Source of the DNA: Pseudidiomarina aquimaris
GTDB taxonomy: Bacteria; Pseudomonadota; Gammaproteobacteria; Enterobacterales; Alteromonadaceae
Direction of reading: 5' to 3'
NCBI RefSeq assembly: GCF_003987395.1
Contig: NZ_PIPT01000003.1
Coordinates: 124,001 to 188,000 of the forward strand
Length of the DNA: 64,000 nucleotides
The position numbers were made by a program, and so were the translations under genes. Of the stretch, positions 40,816-51,589 are shown in pieces (positions within the stretch are counted from its first letter, which is position 1; each line of letters begins with the position of its first letter). Under the pieces are notes generated by a model. The model was not told the DNA's origin. It searched no databases and saw only the letters and a program-made list of their open reading frames with translations.

Positions 40816-41679
40816 TTAGTTAGTTGAGTTTAAGGTGATTTTAAATATCTCAGTCTGATTGGTCACGTAGAGCACGCGGCCATCGGTCTCAACTAACGTA
40901 ACATTCGCCGTAAAGTCGGGGAGGGCTATCGTTTCAAGCAGCTCGCCGCTGGCGTCGTAGACGTAAATTCCCTCGGGGCCAGCAACGTATAGCGTACCGT
41001 CGGCGGCTACGGCCATGCCATCCATGCCTTGATCATATTCACCTTCAAGTTCGGCAAACAAACGCTTATTGGTAATGCCTGCAGGGCTTACATCGTAAGC
41101 AAATATCTGCCAACGATAGGCGTCGGTGACATAAAGTGTCTGCTCATCAGGGCTTAAAATAATGCCATTAGGGCGGTGCAGTTGGTCATCGATGAGAGTT
41201 AATTCACCCGTTGTTGAGAGGGCGAAAACTCCAGCGAAAGCAAGCTCCTGCTCTTCTTCGCTCACTGCAAAAGGTGGGTCGGTAAAATACAGCACGCCAT
41301 TTTCACCAAGTACGAGGTCATTGGGACTGTTGAGTCGTTTGCCTTCATAGGCATCAGCCAGTGACGTCTGCGTGCCATCGGCATTCAAACGCGCAATACG
41401 TCGCGCAGTGTGTTGTGCCATGAGTAAGTTGCCGTCGGCATCGGCAATCAAGCCGTTGGCACCACTTGAAGGGCGCACGGCGACTTCGCTACCGGTCTCA
41501 GGCTGCCAGCGGTAGATGGTGCTGGCAGGGATATCGGAAAACCATAAAGCATCATCGTGCCAGAGCGGCCCCTCGGTAAACTGATGGCCGTCACTTATGA
41601 CCTCAATTGTATGCTCTTGGGCTGATATAGTTGGTATAAACGTAAGCAGCAAAAGAACCCATAGCAGTTTATTTTTCAT
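40816..41679 (-). CDS. SMP-30/gluconolactonase-like beta-propeller protein
   Basis: 287 residues with a signal peptide (about 1-20, TISAQE). Blades of a six-bladed propeller are visible: FTEGPLWHDDALWFSDIPAST, GANGLIADADGNLLMAQ, LNSPNDLVLGENGVLYFTDPP, HRPNGIILSPDEQTLYVTD and GMDGMAVAADGTLYV. The metal-binding positions of the family (Glu in TEGP, Asn in SPND and RPNG, Asp in GMDG) are present, suggesting lactonase or related hydrolase activity. Exported location argues against a plain cytoplasmic gluconolactonase. It is transcribed first in the pair with the serine hydrolase. Confidence 0.85.
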   Translation of the reverse strand: MKNKLLWVLLLLTFIPTISAQEHTIEVISDGHQFTEGPLWHDDALWFSDIPASTIYRWQPETGSEVAVRPSSGANGLIADADGNLLMAQHTARRIARLNADGTQTSLADAYEGKRLNSPNDLVLGENGVLYFTDPPFAVSEEEQELAFAGVFALSTTGELTLIDDQLHRPNGIILSPDEQTLYVTDAYRWQIFAYDVSPAGITNKRLFAELEGEYDQGMDGMAVAADGTLYVAGPEGIYVYDASGELLETIALPDFTANVTLVETDGRVLYVTNQTEIFKITLNSTN

Positions 41680-41836
41680 TATCTTAGCCTCAGGTTTGTA
41701 ACGGTAAAAAGTGTGACTTCAGCTTAGTCGAATAAGCGCAAAAAGACACCCGAACAGATTGAATCAGGGCATGACATCAGTGCTAGCATGCGGCACAATA
41801 GACGGATAGTCTCACGATAAGAAACGCCGATTGCGC

Positions 41837-44800
41837 ATGACGGAACAAGCTCAAGACTCTACGCCAGCCTTTATTCACTTGCGGGTGCATAGTGATTTCT
41901 CGATGATTGACGGCCTCGCCAAAGTCGGACCTATTTGCACGGCTACGGCCGACCAAGGCATGTCGGCGCTGGCGCTGACCGATCAGATGAACATGTGTGG
42001 CCTGGTACGGTTCTATCGTACGACCCACGGCAAAGGTCTCAAGCCGATTGTCGGCTGCGATTTGTGGGTGTTACCTGAGGGCTGGACGGCAGACAGTCAG
42101 GAGCAACCTTTTCGCTTAACTGCGCTGGCGATGAACAATGACGGTTATCAGCAGCTGACGCAGCTTATTAGTCGTGGCTACTTGGCTGGGCATCGCGCAG
42201 GGCGACCTTGTGTTAATAAAGAATGGCTAGCCGAACATGCGAACGGTGTGTTGTTACTCAGTGGTGGTCGCGAAGGCGATGTGGGACGCAAGCTACTGCA
42301 AAATAGAAAAGCCGAAGCTGAAACTGAACTCGCTTTTTATCAACAGCACTTTCCCGATCGTTATTATCTCGAACTGTTGCGTACGGGTCGGCCGCAAGAA
42401 GACGATTACTTGCATGCCGCCGTGGCGTTGGCTGCTGAGCAAGATGTGCCGGTAGTTGCGACCAACGAAGTGGTCTTCTTGCGACCGGAAGACTTTCATG
42501 CGCACGAAGTTCGGGTTGCCGTAGCAGACGGCTACACCTTAGACGATAAACGCCGACCGAAAAAATACAGTCGTGAACAATATCTGAAAAGCCCAGCAGA
42601 AATGGCTGAGCTCTTTGCCGATATTCCAGAAGCGTTGGCCAACACCGTCGAAATTGCCAAGCGCTGTAACGTAACCATTACCCTTGATGAATACGTACTA
42701 CCGGCGTTTCCAACCGGTGGCATGACCCCCGAAGATTTCTTGGTCAAGAAATCGGAAGAGGGCCTCGAAGAGCGTTTGTTGCAGCTCTTTCCTGACGAAG
42801 CTGAGCGCGCCGAGAAGCGCAAAGAATATGATGAGCGCCTAAAAATAGAGCTCGACGTGATTAACCAAATGGGCTTCCCCGGTTACTTCCTGATCGTTAT
42901 GGAGTTCATCCAGTGGTCGAAAGATAACAATATTCCGGTTGGCCCGGGGCGTGGTTCAGGTGCCGGATCTTTAGTTGCCTATGCACTGAAAATTACCGAC
43001 CTTGACCCGCTAGAACTCGATCTCCTATTCGAGCGATTCTTGAATCCAGAGCGGGTCTCCATGCCTGACTTTGATATCGACTTTTGCATGGAGCGTCGAG
43101 ATGAGGTCATTGACCATGTAGCCGAGCTCTATGGCCGTGAGGCAGTGTCACAGATCATCACTTTCGGTACCATGGCGGCCAAAGCGTCGATTCGTGACGT
43201 GGGTCGTGTGCTCGGCCATCCTTATGGCTTTGTCGACAAGATCACCAAGTTAGTCCCAGGCGATCCGGGCATGACCCTTGAGAAAGCCTTCGAGGTTGAG
43301 CCGCGCTTACCGGAAATGTACGACCAAGACGAAGACGTGCGCGACTTGATTGATATGGCGCGTATTCTTGAGGGGGTAACGCGTAACGCAGGTAAACACG
43401 CAGGTGGTGTGGTCATCGCCCCTGAGAAAATCACCGATTTTTCGCCGTTATACTGCGATGAAGAAGGTAAACAGCCGGTCACGCAATTCGATAAGAACGA
43501 TGTTGAAGCGGCGGGCTTGGTCAAGTTCGACTTTTTGGGCTTACGGACGCTGACGATCATTCAGTGGGCGCTTGATATGGTGAATGCGAAACGCAGCCGT
43601 AAAGGTGCGGAGCCGATTGCGATCGAGCGCATCCCCTTAGATGACCCGCGTTGCTTTAAGTTACTGAAAAAGGCGCAAACGACCGCTGTGTTTCAGCTTG
43701 AATCAAGCGGTATGAAGCAGCTGATCAAAAAGCTGTTGCCAGATAGTTTCGAAGACATCATCGCTTTGGTTGCTTTGTTCCGACCGGGTCCATTGCAATC
43801 CGGCATGGTCGATAACTTTATCGACCGTAAGCACGGGCGCGAGCAGATCTCCTACCCTGATAAAGACTACCAACACGAGTGGTTGAAGCCGATTCTCGAG
43901 CCGACCTACGGCGTAATTTTGTATCAAGAGCAGGTAATGCAAATCGCCCAGGTCTTGGCCGGCTACTCACTCGGTGGCGCCGACTTGTTGCGTCGTGCGA
44001 TGGGTAAGAAGAAACCAGAAGAAATGGCCAAGCAGCGCGCGGTGTTCGCCGAAGGTGCTAAGAAGCAGGGCATTGACCCTGACCTCGCCATGAAAATTTT
44101 CGACTTGGTAGAGAAGTTTGCTGGCTACGGCTTCAACAAATCACACTCGGCCGCCTATGCCTTGGTGTCGTATCAAACGCTGTGGATGAAAACCCATTAT
44201 CCAGCAGAGTTTATGGCTGCAGTAATGTCCGCCGATATGGACAACACCGACAAGATCGTCACCTTAGTCGATGAATGTGAGCAGATGGGACTGAAGCTCA
44301 TGCCACCGGACGTTAATGTCGGTCAATATAAGTTCACCGTCGATGATGAAGGTAATGTGGTTTACGGTATCGGCGCTATCAAAGGCGTAGGAGAGGGGCC
44401 GATTGAGGCAATCCTTGCAGCGCGTAGTGAAGGCGGTGCGTTTAGTGATTTATTTGATTTCTGCTGTCGGGTGGATTTGAAAAAGCTTAACCGCCGCGTG
44501 TTGGAACGCTTGATTCGTGCTGGCGCGATGGATTCTCTCGGGCCGCATCGCGCGGCGCTTATGGCAACCTTAGAAAAAGCTATGCGCCAAGCCGAGCAGC
44601 ATGCCCGCGCTGAGGCTATTGGGCAGTCTGACTTATTTGGCGTATTAACCACAGCGAGCGATACTGACGAAATCGAGCACGAATTCGAAAAAGTGCCGGA
44701 GTGGCCAGAGGCTATCTGGCTGGACGGCGAGCGTGAAACCCTTGGACTATACTTAACGGGACACCCGATCAATCGCTTCCGTCGTGAGTTACGCAACTAT

Positions 44801-45349
44801 GTGCCATGCAATTTGAGCGATGTCCGCCCCACTGGGCGCGACCAAATGACCACTATCGCAGGTTTAGTGATCGATATGCGGGTGATGGTGAACAAGAAGG
44901 GCGCGCGTTGGGCCATTGTGACGTTAGATGACAAGACCGCCCGCTTTGATGTACGCTTTTTTGCACAAGATTATGAAAATTACGAGCATTTGCTGGCGAA
45001 AGACCAAATTTTGGTCATAAAAGGAGAGGTCAGCTTTGATGATTACTCGGGGGGCAATACAATGACCGCCCGAGAAGTTATGACCATAACGGGTATGCGC
45101 GAGCAATATGCCAAAGGCTTGCGTGTTGCGGTACGCCCAGAGCATCTAGAAGGTGCTGGCATGAAGAAGCTGTTAACGACGTTGCAGGCCTATAAAGGTG
45201 GTGCATGTCCGCTGCTTATTGACTATCAACGGCCGGATGTAAAGGCCAGCTATCAAGCCGCAACCGAATGGTACATAACGCCAGAAGACGAATTAATTTA
45301 TGAGCTGGAACAACAGCTTGGGCCACAACAGGTCGCACTAGAATTTTGA
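41837..45349 (+). CDS. dnaE: DNA polymerase III alpha subunit
   Basis: 1170 residues from the ATG at 41837; a TTG two codons earlier is possible. The PHP domain opens with [13 protein letters not shown]. The C-family polymerase core carries the three catalytic aspartates (PDFDIDF near residue 400 and a further Asp later), then the thumb and fingers with [16 protein letters not shown], and an OB-fold tail. The [18 protein letters not shown] segment is typical of DnaE1 rather than DnaE2. It starts a dnaE-accA-tilS block, as in E. coli. Confidence 0.96.
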   Translation: MTEQAQDSTPAFIHLRVHSDFSMIDGLAKVGPICTATADQGMSALALTDQMNMCGLVRFYRTTHGKGLKPIVGCDLWVLPEGWTADSQEQPFRLTALAMNNDGYQQLTQLISRGYLAGHRAGRPCVNKEWLAEHANGVLLLSGGREGDVGRKLLQNRKAEAETELAFYQQHFPDRYYLELLRTGRPQEDDYLHAAVALAAEQDVPVVATNEVVFLRPEDFHAHEVRVAVADGYTLDDKRRPKKYSREQYLKSPAEMAELFADIPEALANTVEIAKRCNVTITLDEYVLPAFPTGGMTPEDFLVKKSEEGLEERLLQLFPDEAERAEKRKEYDERLKIELDVINQMGFPGYFLIVMEFIQWSKDNNIPVGPGRGSGAGSLVAYALKITDLDPLELDLLFERFLNPERVSMPDFDIDFCMERRDEVIDHVAELYGREAVSQIITFGTMAAKASIRDVGRVLGHPYGFVDKITKLVPGDPGMTLEKAFEVEPRLPEMYDQDEDVRDLIDMARILEGVTRNAGKHAGGVVIAPEKITDFSPLYCDEEGKQPVTQFDKNDVEAAGLVKFDFLGLRTLTIIQWALDMVNAKRSRKGAEPIAIERIPLDDPRCFKLLKKAQTTAVFQLESSGMKQLIKKLLPDSFEDIIALVALFRPGPLQSGMVDNFIDRKHGREQISYPDKDYQHEWLKPILEPTYGVILYQEQVMQIAQVLAGYSLGGADLLRRAMGKKKPEEMAKQRAVFAEGAKKQGIDPDLAMKIFDLVEKFAGYGFNKSHSAAYALVSYQTLWMKTHYPAEFMAAVMSADMDNTDKIVTLVDECEQMGLKLMPPDVNVGQYKFTVDDEGNVVYGIGAIKGVGEGPIEAILAARSEGGAFSDLFDFCCRVDLKKLNRRVLERLIRAGAMDSLGPHRAALMATLEKAMRQAEQHARAEAIGQSDLFGVLTTASDTDEIEHEFEKVPEWPEAIWLDGERETLGLYLTGHPINRFRRELRNYVPCNLSDVRPTGRDQMTTIAGLVIDMRVMVNKKGARWAIVTLDDKTARFDVRFFAQDYENYEHLLAKDQILVIKGEVSFDDYSGGNTMTAREVMTITGMREQYAKGLRVAVRPEHLEGAGMKKLLTTLQAYKGGACPLLIDYQRPDVKASYQAATEWYITPEDELIYELEQQLGPQQVALEF

Positions 45350-45387
45350 TCCGCAGCGGGCAATGACCGTTGCACATGGGAGTCCAA

Positions 45388-46344
45388 ATGAATTTGCAAT
45401 TTTTAGAGTTCGAGAAACCAATTGCCGAATTGCAGGCACAAATTGATGAGCTAAAAGCCGTTGGTGCAAAAGGCGACTTTGATATTTCGATTGAAGAAGA
45501 AATTGCCAAGTTGCAAGAGAAGCGTGAGCAACTGATCGAAAAAATCTTCGGCGACTTGGGTGCCTGGCAAGTTGCACAAATGGCACGTCATCCCTTACGC
45601 CCTTATACGTTGGACTACATCGAGCATATTTTCACTGACTTCGACGAGTTGGCAGGTGATCGCGCGTTCGCCGATGACCGTGCGATTGTAGGTGGTACCG
45701 CCCGTCTTGACGGTCAACCGGTCATGATCATTGGCCATCAGAAAGGCCGTGAAACCAAGGAAAAGATTCGCCGTAATTTTGGTATGCCTAAACCAGAAGG
45801 CTACCGCAAGGCGCTGCGCTTAATGGAAATGGCTGAGCGTTTCAAAATGCCAATTATTACTTTCATTGACACACCGGGTGCCTATCCGGGTATCGGCGCA
45901 GAAGAGCGCGGCCAGTCAGAAGCGATTGCCCGCAATCTGAAAGTCATGGCGCGTCTCAATGTACCGATTGTTTGTACCGTTATCGGTGAAGGTGGTTCTG
46001 GTGGGGCACTGGCGATTGGTGTGGGTGACCGCGTGAATATGCTGCAGTACTCAACCTACTCGGTGATTTCACCAGAAGGCTGTGCATCCATTTTATGGAA
46101 GAGTGCCGAGAAAGCCTCTATCGCAGCTGAAGCGATGGGTGTTACAGCCGATCGCAGCCTTGAACTTGGCCTCATTGACCAAATCATTCCTGAGCCATTG
46201 GGCGGCGCTCATCGCGACTACTCAGCGATGGCGCAGAGTTTGAAACAACGCTTACTGAGTGACTTGGCTGACTTAAAAGGGCTGGATAAAACCGCTCTGT
46301 TAGAGCAGCGTTATCAGAAGCTGATGTCATTTGGCTACTGCTAA
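45388..46344 (+). CDS. accA: Acetyl-CoA carboxylase carboxyltransferase subunit alpha
   Basis: 318 residues from the ATG at 45388 ([11 protein letters not shown]), five bases after GGGAG. A coiled N-terminus leads to the crotonase-like carboxyltransferase domain: [40 protein letters not shown] (split in text) and [14 protein letters not shown]. It works with AccD to move the carboxyl group from biotin to acetyl-CoA in fatty-acid synthesis. Its place after dnaE is conserved. Confidence 0.95.
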   Translation: MNLQFLEFEKPIAELQAQIDELKAVGAKGDFDISIEEEIAKLQEKREQLIEKIFGDLGAWQVAQMARHPLRPYTLDYIEHIFTDFDELAGDRAFADDRAIVGGTARLDGQPVMIIGHQKGRETKEKIRRNFGMPKPEGYRKALRLMEMAERFKMPIITFIDTPGAYPGIGAEERGQSEAIARNLKVMARLNVPIVCTVIGEGGSGGALAIGVGDRVNMLQYSTYSVISPEGCASILWKSAEKASIAAEAMGVTADRSLELGLIDQIIPEPLGGAHRDYSAMAQSLKQRLLSDLADLKGLDKTALLEQRYQKLMSFGYC

Positions 46345-46365
46345 GTCGACTCGGCTTAACGCAAA

Positions 46366-47373
46366 GTGAACGTTGAGTATCGCGACCTTTATCCAGAATT
46401 CTCCGTAGCGTTAGCCGCGCTAACGCTGCGTCCCTCACAACAAATTGTCGCTTGTCTCGGTGGCGGTGCAGATTCGCAAACCATTCTTGATCTTCTCGAT
46501 CGCTGGCGGACTGAACATCCAAACCTGAGTTATCTCGCTATTCATCTCGATCACCGTTTTCATCCTAGTTCCGCTGAATGGGCGGCTGGTTTAGAAAAGG
46601 ATTGCGCGCGGCGTGGTTTTCCGCTGCGCTGCGAGGTCCTACCGGTTGCACAAGGTGCTCGTATTAGCAAAGAAGCAGCAGGACGCGAAGCCCGTTACCA
46701 AAGGCTTAGCGAGTTGGCCGAAAGCGATGCAGTTATGCTGCTGGGGCAGCACCGAAATGACCAAATCGAGACATTCCTGCTGCAACTCAAGCGTGGCGCC
46801 GGGCCGAAAGGGCTGGCCTCAATGGCCCATGCGATAGCAAGTGATGCGCCACAGCGACCGGGTCAACAAACTTGGCTGCGGCCTTTACTGGGTGTCAGTA
46901 AGGCAGAAATTTATGCATACGCGGAGTACCATCAGCTGCATTGGATTGAAGACGATACAAACTACGACACCGCAATTGACCGCAACTTCTTGCGTCATGA
47001 AGTCGTCCCAAAGCTCGAACAACGCTGGCCCCATTTTGGCAACGCGGTGCTGCGTAGTGCGCAACTTTGTGCCGAGCAACAAGACGTACTCGATGAACTA
47101 TTGGCAGAACAATTAAAACAGCTGCTAAATAGTGACGGGGCGCTTGCAGTTGATCCGTTACGGGAACATTCAGCGGCGACCCAACGGGCGTTATTAAGAG
47201 CTTGGTTGCACCAAAATGGTGCAACTATGCCGTCTTATGCGCAACTGGAAGAAATTCGCACTCAAATGGTGCAATCCGGTAATGATAAGCAGCCGCAGGT
47301 CGGGTGGGGTAGGTTTTTACTGACTCGCACACGACAACGCTATTTACAGTTGCAACAACGTCACGAGCGTTGA
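46366..47373 (+). CDS. tilS: Short TilS-like tRNA(Ile)-lysidine synthase
   Basis: 335 residues from a GTG with only a weak ribosome site; an in-frame stop three codons earlier (TAA at 46357-46359) rules out a longer N-terminus. Homology to TilS is clear: GQHRNDQIETFLLQLKRGAGPKGL, RPLLGVSKAEI, WIEDDTNYDTAIDRNFLRHEVVPKLEQRWPHF (shown in part) and a C-terminal segment with MPSYAQLEEIRTQM. TilS joins lysine to C34 of the AUA-decoding tRNA. Two oddities: the PP-loop motif is GGGADS (32-37) instead of the usual SGGxDS, and the protein stops about 100 residues short of typical proteobacterial TilS, lacking the C-terminal domain. No frameshifted remnant is seen after the stop. Confidence 0.85.
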   Translation: MNVEYRDLYPEFSVALAALTLRPSQQIVACLGGGADSQTILDLLDRWRTEHPNLSYLAIHLDHRFHPSSAEWAAGLEKDCARRGFPLRCEVLPVAQGARISKEAAGREARYQRLSELAESDAVMLLGQHRNDQIETFLLQLKRGAGPKGLASMAHAIASDAPQRPGQQTWLRPLLGVSKAEIYAYAEYHQLHWIEDDTNYDTAIDRNFLRHEVVPKLEQRWPHFGNAVLRSAQLCAEQQDVLDELLAEQLKQLLNSDGALAVDPLREHSAATQRALLRAWLHQNGATMPSYAQLEEIRTQMVQSGNDKQPQVGWGRFLLTRTRQRYLQLQQRHER

Positions 47374-47382
47374 GGAGAATAA

Positions 47383-48276
47383 ATGGCTGCGCCGCCCGTA
47401 GAACTCAATCAACGCCGAGCGTTGACGTTTGGTTTGGCCGCTGTTGCGCTGTGGTCGACGGTGGCAACGGCCTTTAAGATCGCGCTGAGCTATCTGTCGC
47501 CGCTTCACTTGCTATTCCTTGCTGCGCTCACCAGTACCTTTATCTTTTTTGTCTTACTCGCTTGGCAGGGTCGCATACGTGAAACCTTTGCTTTAGGACG
47601 ACAGCGCTGGCTGTTTTACTTAGGACAAGGCGCACTGAATCCGTTTATTTACTATTGGGTGCTGTTTGCCGCCTATGACCAATTGCCGGCGCAACAGGCG
47701 CAAGCGATCAATTACACTTGGGCTATTACTATGGCACTGCTGGCCGTGCCGCTGTTGAAGCAACGTTTGAGTCAGCGAGAACTGTTGGCGATGCTTGTTG
47801 CCTACGGCGGCGTGGTGCTGATTGCAACCGGCGGGCAATGGGACTTTGCCCAAACCAATTGGGTTGGCATCGGTCTGGCATTGCTGAGCACTATGCTATG
47901 GGCCAGTTATTGGCTGATTAACACCAAAAATAAGGATGCCCCAATTCCCGCGATGTTTTGGTGCTTTGCCTTTGGTAGCCTATTGTTAGCATTAGCCGTG
48001 AGTGTGGATCCGACACCGGTCCCCTGGTTCGAATGGCGAGCACTGGTTGCCGCAGCTTACGTGGGCTTATTTGAAATGGGCATCACTTTTTTATTATGGC
48101 TCACGGCGATGCGCACGGCAGAACGGACTTCACAACTGTCGATGTTAATTTTTTTAAGTCCGTTCATGAGTTTGTTATTGATTTACTTTATTCTAGGTGA
48201 AGTGATTCAAACAACGACATTGATAGGACTCAGTTTGATTTGTCTTGGTCTTTACCTACAAAGGAAAAAAGCATGA
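47383..48276 (+). CDS. DMT-superfamily EamA transporter
   Basis: 297 residues with about ten transmembrane segments and two EamA repeats, one starting VALWSTVATAFKIALSYL near residue 20, the other ALLSTMLWASYWLINTK near residue 165. Family members export amino acids or other metabolites; the substrate is not deducible. It has a GAGGAG ribosome site nine bases after tilS, and the stop overlaps the next start by four bases (ATGA), so it is cotranscribed with the Kef-type gene. Confidence 0.88.
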   Translation: MAAPPVELNQRRALTFGLAAVALWSTVATAFKIALSYLSPLHLLFLAALTSTFIFFVLLAWQGRIRETFALGRQRWLFYLGQGALNPFIYYWVLFAAYDQLPAQQAQAINYTWAITMALLAVPLLKQRLSQRELLAMLVAYGGVVLIATGGQWDFAQTNWVGIGLALLSTMLWASYWLINTKNKDAPIPAMFWCFAFGSLLLALAVSVDPTPVPWFEWRALVAAAYVGLFEMGITFLLWLTAMRTAERTSQLSMLIFLSPFMSLLLIYFILGEVIQTTTLIGLSLICLGLYLQRKKA

Positions 48277-50240
48277 ATGGAGCTTTTGCGGACGTACTGT
48301 TACTTCTCGCTATCGCCGTAGTTCTGGTGTGGGGCTTTCGCCGCATCAAACTGCCTGCCATTCTCGCCTATCTCGTTGCGGGTATTATTGCCGGTCCTGA
48401 TGTCACCGCGTGGATAAAAGATCCAAACGATTATCACTTTGTTGCAGAGCTCGGGGTAGTTCTGCTGTTGTTCTCGCTTGGGCTTGAATTCTCGTTGCCG
48501 AAAATGATTGCCATGCGACGTTTAGTATTTGGTCTCGGTGCGGGTGAAGTGGTTATTTGTACGCTCATTTTTGCTGGGCTTGCGTACTTGTGGATGGGCG
48601 ACTGGACAGCGGCAATGGTGATTGGTGGTACCTTGGCACTCAGCTCCACCGCGGTGGTGATTAAGCAATTAGGCGAATCCTCACAACTTACCACGCGCAA
48701 AGGGCAGGCCACTGTCTCAGTGTTGCTGTTCCAAGATATTGCGGTGGTGCCGATGTTGATTATCATCCCGCTGTTAGCCGCAGAAAATGCACAAGTAGGT
48801 ATTTGGGAAAGCCTCGGCATAGCGCTCCTGAAAGGAGCCGGCGTCGTTGTCGTACTGATGGCGATTGGTAAATGGGTGTTACCCCATATCTTCCGAGAAA
48901 TCGCGCGCTTGCGTACCGATGAGCTTTTTGTTTTAGCGACCTTGCTTGTCGCTTTAGTGGCCGGTGGCTTGACTCATTTGTTTGGTTTATCGATGGCGCT
49001 CGGGGCGTTTTTGGCCGGCATGATGCTTGGTGAGAGCAAATACAAACACCAACTTGAAGCAGATATACGGCCGTTTCGCGATATTCTGATGGGGCTTTTC
49101 TTTATTACCGTGGGGATGCAATTGAACCTACAGGTGTTCTGGCAGAATCTGCATTGGATTTTGCTCGCCGTGCTAATTATTGGTGCTATTAAAATGGTAG
49201 TCGTGCGGTTATTAGCCGGTACTATGGGCGAACGCGAAGAAGACGCATGGGGCGCCGGCCTCATGCTATTCCAAATGGGTGAATTTGGTTTCGTACTTGT
49301 CTCGTTAGCGCTTACTTACGCGTTATTACCGCAAGATATTGCCTCTATGCTGGTGGGTGTCGGGGTGTTGGGGATGGCTGTTACTCCGTTGGTGATTCAG
49401 CGTTGTCGACAACTGGTTGCGCCCTTGGTGCGCGGGCGCACACGCGGTGAGCAAACTGAAATTATTCAGCCCGATGTTTCAGAACCCAAGCGCGTATTGG
49501 TCTTAGGTTTCGGTCGTGTTGGGCAAACCATCAGCCGCTTCTTGACTAACGAAGGCATTGACCACTTAGCGATTGACCATGACACCAAGCGGGTGCAAGA
49601 AGCTGTGGCGGGTGGCGCCAAGGTATATTTTGGTGATGCCGCACGACGCGATATTTTAAAAACAGTGCATGCTGATCAGGTGGAGCTCATCATTATAAGC
49701 TTTGCAGAAGACTTCAAAGCGCTCGAGGTACTCAAAGCCATCCGTGAACTCAATGAGCATGCCGAAGTTATCGTTCGCTCGCGTGACGACTTGCATCTTC
49801 AAGAAATGATGGATGCAGGTGCAACGCAAGTTGTTCCCGACACACTTGAAGCAAGTTTGATGCTTGTTTCTCAAGTTCTAAGCCGCTCTGGTATTCCGAT
49901 ACGCCGTATTTTGTCACGCTTAGACCAAGCTCGACGGTCGCACTATGGCGACATGCATGGCTTTTATCCTGGTGAAACGACGGATATGGATCCAGAAAAG
50001 ATTGATCGGCTACAGTTTTTGCATGCGGTACAGTTAAACGACAATGCTTATGCTTGTGGTAAAGAGTTACGACAACTGGGACTCGATGAGCTCGCGGTGC
50101 AAGTGAAATCCGTGCGTCGTGAAGAAGAGGAGTTCAGTGAAGTGCATGGTGACTTCGTTTTAAACAAAGGTGATGTTGTCTTGCTTGCCGGTGGCCCGCG
50201 TGCAATCGAGGCCGGCGAAAGTTATTTGTTGAATGGTTAA
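48273..50240 (+). CDS. KefB/KefC-like CPA2 cation:proton antiporter
   Basis: 655 residues from the ATG at 48273, which has an AAGGA site seven bases upstream and overlaps the EamA stop. The N-terminal 390 residues form about 12-13 transmembrane helices of the CPA2 family (GPDVTAW, LLLFSLGLEFSLPKM, GGTLALSSTAVVIKQLGE). A RCK/TrkA-N nucleotide-binding domain begins with RVLVLGFGRVGQTISRFL at about residue 408, followed by a TrkA-C domain (about 570-650). Such proteins exchange K+ or Na+ for H+ and may be glutathione-gated, but no KefF/KefG partner is encoded nearby. KefB and YbaL-type homologs cannot be separated here. Confidence 0.88.
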   Translation: MNGAFADVLLLLAIAVVLVWGFRRIKLPAILAYLVAGIIAGPDVTAWIKDPNDYHFVAELGVVLLLFSLGLEFSLPKMIAMRRLVFGLGAGEVVICTLIFAGLAYLWMGDWTAAMVIGGTLALSSTAVVIKQLGESSQLTTRKGQATVSVLLFQDIAVVPMLIIIPLLAAENAQVGIWESLGIALLKGAGVVVVLMAIGKWVLPHIFREIARLRTDELFVLATLLVALVAGGLTHLFGLSMALGAFLAGMMLGESKYKHQLEADIRPFRDILMGLFFITVGMQLNLQVFWQNLHWILLAVLIIGAIKMVVVRLLAGTMGEREEDAWGAGLMLFQMGEFGFVLVSLALTYALLPQDIASMLVGVGVLGMAVTPLVIQRCRQLVAPLVRGRTRGEQTEIIQPDVSEPKRVLVLGFGRVGQTISRFLTNEGIDHLAIDHDTKRVQEAVAGGAKVYFGDAARRDILKTVHADQVELIIISFAEDFKALEVLKAIRELNEHAEVIVRSRDDLHLQEMMDAGATQVVPDTLEASLMLVSQVLSRSGIPIRRILSRLDQARRSHYGDMHGFYPGETTDMDPEKIDRLQFLHAVQLNDNAYACGKELRQLGLDELAVQVKSVRREEEEFSEVHGDFVLNKGDVVLLAGGPRAIEAGESYLLNG

Positions 50241-50256
50241 TGTAACAGTTGTTACA
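50241..50256. promoter_or_regulatory. Inverted repeat upstream of the RND efflux operon
   Basis: TGTAAC and GTTACA around AGTT, directly after the antiporter stop codon and about 85 bases before the RND adaptor start. It could be an operator; no regulator gene is adjacent. Confidence 0.35.
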
Positions 50257-50339
50257 ACTCGCAACATAATCTGGCTTAATAATCCCCACAAGCTAGCGCA
50301 TACTATGCGCCATCTTCATGTTCAATTGGAATGATCTCA

Positions 50340-51578
50340 ATGGCTTTTAAGAAACGTGCTCTACTTCCTCCGCTCATCATTATTGTGGCGATCGCTCTCG
50401 TGGTGTTGCTCGGTATGCTGCGCCCGCAGTTACCGATGCGTTCGATGGAACGCCCAGCCGTCCTTGTTGAAATTCAAGAAGCGCAAGCTGAAGACATTAA
50501 CCTGTTAGTAAGCGGGCAAGGTAACGTAATGGCTAAGCACACCACTAGCTTGGTAACGCAGGTGAGTGGTCAGGTGATTGAGATCGCACCTAACTTCCAT
50601 AACGGCGGCTACTTTAATAAAGGCGATATGATCATCAAAATCGACCCGCAGGATTACCAAGTCGCCCTGCAAAATGCTAAAGCAAACTTAGCGCAAGCCA
50701 AGGCTGCACTTGCTGAAGAGAGTGCACGAGCCAAAGTCGCCAAAGAAGAGTGGGAATCGCTGCAGCTTGGCGAAATTCCAGCGTTAGGTTTGCGCGAGCC
50801 GCAAGTTGCGAGCGCGGTCGCGGCGGTCCAATCGGCAGAAGCTGCAGTTGCCAAAGCGCAACGCGACCTTGACCGTACCGTCATTCGAGCTCCCTTTGCA
50901 GGCTTACTGCAGAACAAAAACGTCGATTTAGGTCAATTCGTGAACCAAAGCAATCAGGTCGCACAAATGATGGGAACCGAAATCGCCGAAGTGCGCGTGC
51001 CACTGAGTGACCGCGATCTAGCTTATCTTCAGCTCCCTAGTAAAGACCAAGAAAGCGACTTTCCGCGCGTCCGTTTGAGCTCTTTTGTCGCCGGCGAAAA
51101 GTATGAATGGCAAGGTCGTCTGGTGCGCAGCGAAGGTGTATTGGATAGCAATAGCCGTGTCATCTACGGCGTAGTAGAAATAAAGGACCCGTATAATCGC
51201 GAGGGGCAAACCCACGAAGAGATTTTGCGCTTTGGCCGTTTTGTGCAACTCGAAATTGAAGGTAAGTACGTTGAGAATGTCTTCCGTGTGCCGCGCTACG
51301 CTCTGAATACCGATGGCAACTTATGGTTGGTCGACGAGGAGCGCCGCTTAAAACGTCAACATGTTGAGGTGCTGCGCGCTGAAGAAAACCAAGTCATCAT
51401 CAATGAAGGTTTGGAAGCTGGCGACAAAGTGGTGCTAACGCAATTAGCGAATGCGCTGCCAAGCATGAAGGTGCGTTTACCTGGCGACCCATTACCGCAA
51501 CAAATGGAGCGGCCAAAAGCTGAACAAGATGACACCGCAGTCGCGGCGAAAGACGCCTCTGACGAAGCTGGCGAGTAA
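50340..51578 (+). CDS. RND efflux periplasmic adaptor (membrane fusion protein)
   Basis: 412 residues from the ATG at 50340 (an ATG three codons earlier is possible). N-terminal membrane anchor (about 8-28), then lipoyl half-motifs, a helical hairpin (about 100-170: QVALQNAKANLAQAKAALAEE), beta-barrel and membrane-proximal domains. DPQDYQVALQ and RTVIRAPFAGLLQNKNVDLGQF are typical of HlyD_D23 adaptors. It links the pump encoded 11 bases downstream to an outer-membrane TolC-type channel; none is encoded here. Confidence 0.92.
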   Translation: MAFKKRALLPPLIIIVAIALVVLLGMLRPQLPMRSMERPAVLVEIQEAQAEDINLLVSGQGNVMAKHTTSLVTQVSGQVIEIAPNFHNGGYFNKGDMIIKIDPQDYQVALQNAKANLAQAKAALAEESARAKVAKEEWESLQLGEIPALGLREPQVASAVAAVQSAEAAVAKAQRDLDRTVIRAPFAGLLQNKNVDLGQFVNQSNQVAQMMGTEIAEVRVPLSDRDLAYLQLPSKDQESDFPRVRLSSFVAGEKYEWQGRLVRSEGVLDSNSRVIYGVVEIKDPYNREGQTHEEILRFGRFVQLEIEGKYVENVFRVPRYALNTDGNLWLVDEERRLKRQHVEVLRAEENQVIINEGLEAGDKVVLTQLANALPSMKVRLPGDPLPQQMERPKAEQDDTAVAAKDASDEAGE

Positions 51579-51589
51579 GGAGCTTAGTA

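Noticed and set aside
47370-47390. A frameshift that would have cut off the end of tilS
   Set aside because: The next gene starts ten bases after the stop and no TilS C-terminal residues are seen in any frame.
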